From Antedon bifida (Eukaryota; Echinodermata; Crinoidea; Comatulida; Antedonidae), in contig OY727099.1 in the NCBI GenBank assembly GCA_963402885.1, positions 25,377,001-25,441,000 on the forward strand: a stretch of 64,000 nucleotides of DNA. The letters run 5' to 3'. The translations under genes were made by a program, and so were the position numbers. The notes under the pieces are model-generated. The model was not told the DNA's origin. It ran no database searches and saw only the letters and a list, made by a program, of their open reading frames with translations. This document shows, piece after piece, positions 61,391 to 64,000 of this stretch (positions are counted from its first letter, which is position 1; every line of letters starts with the position of its first letter).

Positions 61391-63144
61391 TTAATAATTA
61401 AATATTTTTAATGTTCTGTCATACTGATTTATTACAGCAATTTTCCGTGGCTGATGTGAAATGATGCATATTCCCTTTACCCATCTTGTTTCACCAATCA
61501 CTTTTATGAATTTACCATCTTTGTCAAAGAGCTGTATATTGTAATCACTTGATACAATGATGTTGTCATGCTTATCAACTACTACTGCACGTGGGTTTGT
61601 CAACTTTCCAACTGTATACCTTGTTTCAACAAGATCTTTGATTGTTTTTCCGTCATCAGTCAGTTGTAGTCCATTATTACGGTCTAATATGAGCAGCTGT
61701 TTTTGGTTTGTAAAGGTAACATCAATTATATTTTCATTATTGTGTTGTCGCCATCTATGGATGACCTGTCCACTATCAATGTTAAATGCGTATGTATGAT
61801 TAATATCAGCTACATAGACAACATTTGACTCCTCATCTACATGGATACCTTCTGGATATGACAATACTCCTTGACCAAATGTTCTAACCACTTTACCATC
61901 CATTGTGCATATTGTAATACACTTCTTACCAACATCACTGAATGCTATGTCACCATTCTTCATTTTGAACATTCTGTTGACTCTTGTATCTTTTGGTAAT
62001 CTAATTTCACCAATGTGTTCTCCTGATGGCTTATACTTAAGTATTTTATTTGTAAAACGTGAAACCAGCAAGCAATCATCTTTATACATAAGTACATCTT
62101 GACCAACAAAGTCTAGTTTGGTAGAATTTATTAGTTCTTTTTCTACTATGATTGTCATTGGTGAATTTATGATGTGTTTGCCATCAACTGTCACATCTAA
62201 TCTACAAACTCCTGGGCTTGTACATTTTCTTGTCAAGACATATTCTCCATTTTTTTCTTTAAACTTAACTTTTTCCTGCTCATGCTGTGTAGACCATGTT
62301 GCATTCAGTTGAGTTGCATCTACTTTACAGTTATGTAGTTTTCTTACTTTTACTACGATGGTTTCATTTTCTATCACCGATTCATTTGATTGTAATGTTA
62401 GATAGTCAGCCGTTGTCACTTTAATTTCCTTTTCAATGATTTTTTCATTTTCTGTGGCAATCTTTTGTAATTCAACCGATTTCTCTTTGATTTTCTGAAA
62501 GTGAATTTGTCCATCATCAATTGGCTTTATTTTTGGTAAGTCATTAATTCTGTCTCTCATTTCTTTAACAACCATTTTACTTGATTCCATTGCTGATACA
62601 TCATTGCCTTTCGATATTTCTTTAAGTGAACAAAGTGTTGTGTCCAGATCAGATATTGGCTTACTTAATTCTTTTTTTTGTTCATCAATCTCTGTCTTTT
62701 TCATTTCATAAATTGTTTTCACTTCCTTCTCCATTGCCTCTCCACTCTTTTTGATTGTCTTGATGGTTTCTTGTACATTGTCTTTAATATCTTTTAAAGA
62801 ATTTGATTTATTTTTTTCCAGTTCTGTGTCAATCTCTTGAACTCTTTTTAAGCTGTTCTTCTTTTCTCTTTTATAGGTATCAACATCCTTTTCTAATCCT
62901 GCTACAATTTTCTGAAATGTTTTATATGCCTCTGAAATTGTTATTGGCTTTTGTTTGCCTGCACAATTTTTGTGACCCAAGATTGAAGGCCTACAACTTG
63001 AACAGATTGTGTTTTTACAATCATTGCAATAGTATTCCAAAGGTTCACTGTGAACCTTGCACTGTAGGAGATGCAATGATGCAATCTCATCTGAGCTCAT
63101 TTCCATCCTCTCTTCTATGGAATATAACTTGTGACCACTAAAAG
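61391..63144 (-). CDS. Fusion copy 4, last exon: B-box/coiled-coil/filamin/NHL
   Basis: The open 1754-nt terminal exon has exactly the length and phase-1 acceptor of the copy 3 last exon. It encodes 584 residues: a remnant of the B-box 1 border (GHKLYSIEERMEMSS, which the other fusion copies have lost), one B-box (CKVHSEPLEYYCNDC, CSSC), coiled coil, filamin-like repeat ([16 protein letters not shown]) and NHL repeats (GIHVDEESNVVYVAD, AVVVDKHDNIIVSS). No RING. The intron upstream (63145-64000) matches copy 2 intron 3 up to a few bases before the expected TRADD-N exon, so the death-fold exons should lie just beyond the window edge. Partial gene. Confidence 0.82.
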
Positions 63145-64000
63145 CTGGAATTCAAGAAATGATAAATATAAGGATGACATATTCATAATTTCTTCCTATC
63201 TTTTGCAAATAAAATTAATATCCAGTAATAGTAGCAGTTTTTAAAAGTTAAGTTAATAAAATGTTGATATAAAAACTTATTTTGTTTTTCAATATATTCT
63301 CTAAGGACTTTCTTTTATTTTATAATTTCCTGTAAAATTACATCTCACTTTCCGCAAAAAGAGATTATTATGACCAGTTTTGTGTGATATGCAGCTAGCC
63401 ATACTGTCTAATCATATGTACTAAACTGTACTGTATATTTTCAGCTAACAGTACAGTCAATTTTCCTTGAAGATATATTCGTATTTCTTCTACATTGTCA
63501 GTTTTTAAAGTTTAGGACTGCACAGCCAGCATAGCATTGAAATGGAGATTTATAAGTTCCTCTGATAGCTGGTGAAAACAATTTTTCAGTACCATAATAT
63601 TCCTTGGGCACAATTTGTGTCTACATTATTATTTTTTCACCTTTTAAAGAGGCACCAAATGACAGCCTTTTCTGTTATTTGTTTGTGTTTAATATATTGA
63701 TGATAAATGCTCATACTTTGGAGGATGACTACAGGAAGGTCAGGTAAAGATTAAATAAGATTTCTGAATGAAGAACAAATGTGTAGAAACTTAAAATGAC
63801 CTGAATGCTTGGAATATATATGGAACACCTGTTTTTTATTAAAACAAGACATCACAAAATAATAGAACATGAAAACTAGTTTAATGCAAATTTAATTCTA
63901 TTGAGCATGAAAGTTTAGGCTTTGGGTTTTTAAATATACCTGACTGTAAACAACAGGAAAAATGCCACATTTTTATTAGATTGAAGCATTGCAAAATGTA
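63145..64000 (-). other. Intron of fusion copy 4
   Basis: It aligns block by block with the introns at 38522-39352 and 47140-48006: CATCTCACTTTCCGCAAAAA, GGAGGATGACTACAGGAAGG, and at the very end TTAGATTGAAGCATTGCAAA, which in copy 2 is followed about 10 bases later by the donor of the TRADD-N-like exon. No independent gene is seen. Confidence 0.7.

Noticed and set aside
1-64000. CRISPR array, operon, or retroviral/LTR element
   Set aside because: The DNA is animal nuclear with introns. Direct repeats are minisatellites, and no gag, integrase, protease or LTR pair was seen; the only reverse transcriptase is of LINE type.

Overview
The window is animal nuclear DNA: AT-rich, intron-containing, full of MITEs, tRNA-derived SINE fragments and one LINE. 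The gene content (GOPC, CDK5RAP1, and a local array of TRIM genes with filamin and NHL domains) suggests an invertebrate deuterostome, most likely an echinoderm; the species cannot be fixed from sequence alone.

Layout. Bases 1-12.1k hold GOPC (Golgi PDZ/coiled-coil protein) on the minus strand, 8 coding exons, 454 aa. A 626-bp shared promoter region separates it from CDK5RAP1 on the plus strand (11 coding exons, 12.7-21.2k, 600 aa), a radical-SAM methylthiotransferase. The exon phases of both genes close exactly. An antisense TRIM gene (TRIM-A) and decayed TRIM pieces lie inside CDK5RAP1 intron 5. From 22.5k to the end the minus strand carries a tandem array of two related gene types: (i) classical RING/B-box/coiled-coil/filamin/NHL TRIM genes (TRIM-B and TRIM-C look intact; TRIM-D is broken by a LINE), and (ii) genes that join a death-fold front end to a RING-less TRIM tail.

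The death-fold genes are the main discovery. A tiny first coding exon (MATS/MAKP) is followed by an exon with a death-effector-like and a death-domain-like fold, the FADD arrangement. The next exon has Leu/Gln-rich repeats and a C-terminal region that resembles the TRADD N-terminal domain. In three copies (36.9-41.2k, 45.4-50.3k and 61.4k to beyond the window) this is spliced in frame to an exon with B-box, coiled coil, filamin and NHL domains. The copy at 45.4-50.3k is fully open at 1024 aa. A fourth copy (25.7-27.9k) stops after the TRADD-N-like region and sits just upstream of RING-bearing TRIM-B, with a small phase-compatible acidic exon between them. Every junction is phase 1, so exons can be added or skipped without losing frame. 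I infer a family of cell-death/innate-immune adaptors combining FADD-like, TRADD-like and TRIM modules.

History is legible in the junk. Fragments of CDK5RAP1 exon 5 lie beside the 3' ends of two fusion genes, in the same relation that real exon 5 has to TRIM-A, so the array probably grew from the TRIM gene in that intron. TRIM-C and TRIM-D have identical C-terminal protein sequence over 280 residues, implying very recent duplication or gene conversion. Two Helitron-like elements in opposite orientation flank the fusion gene at 36.9-41.2k.
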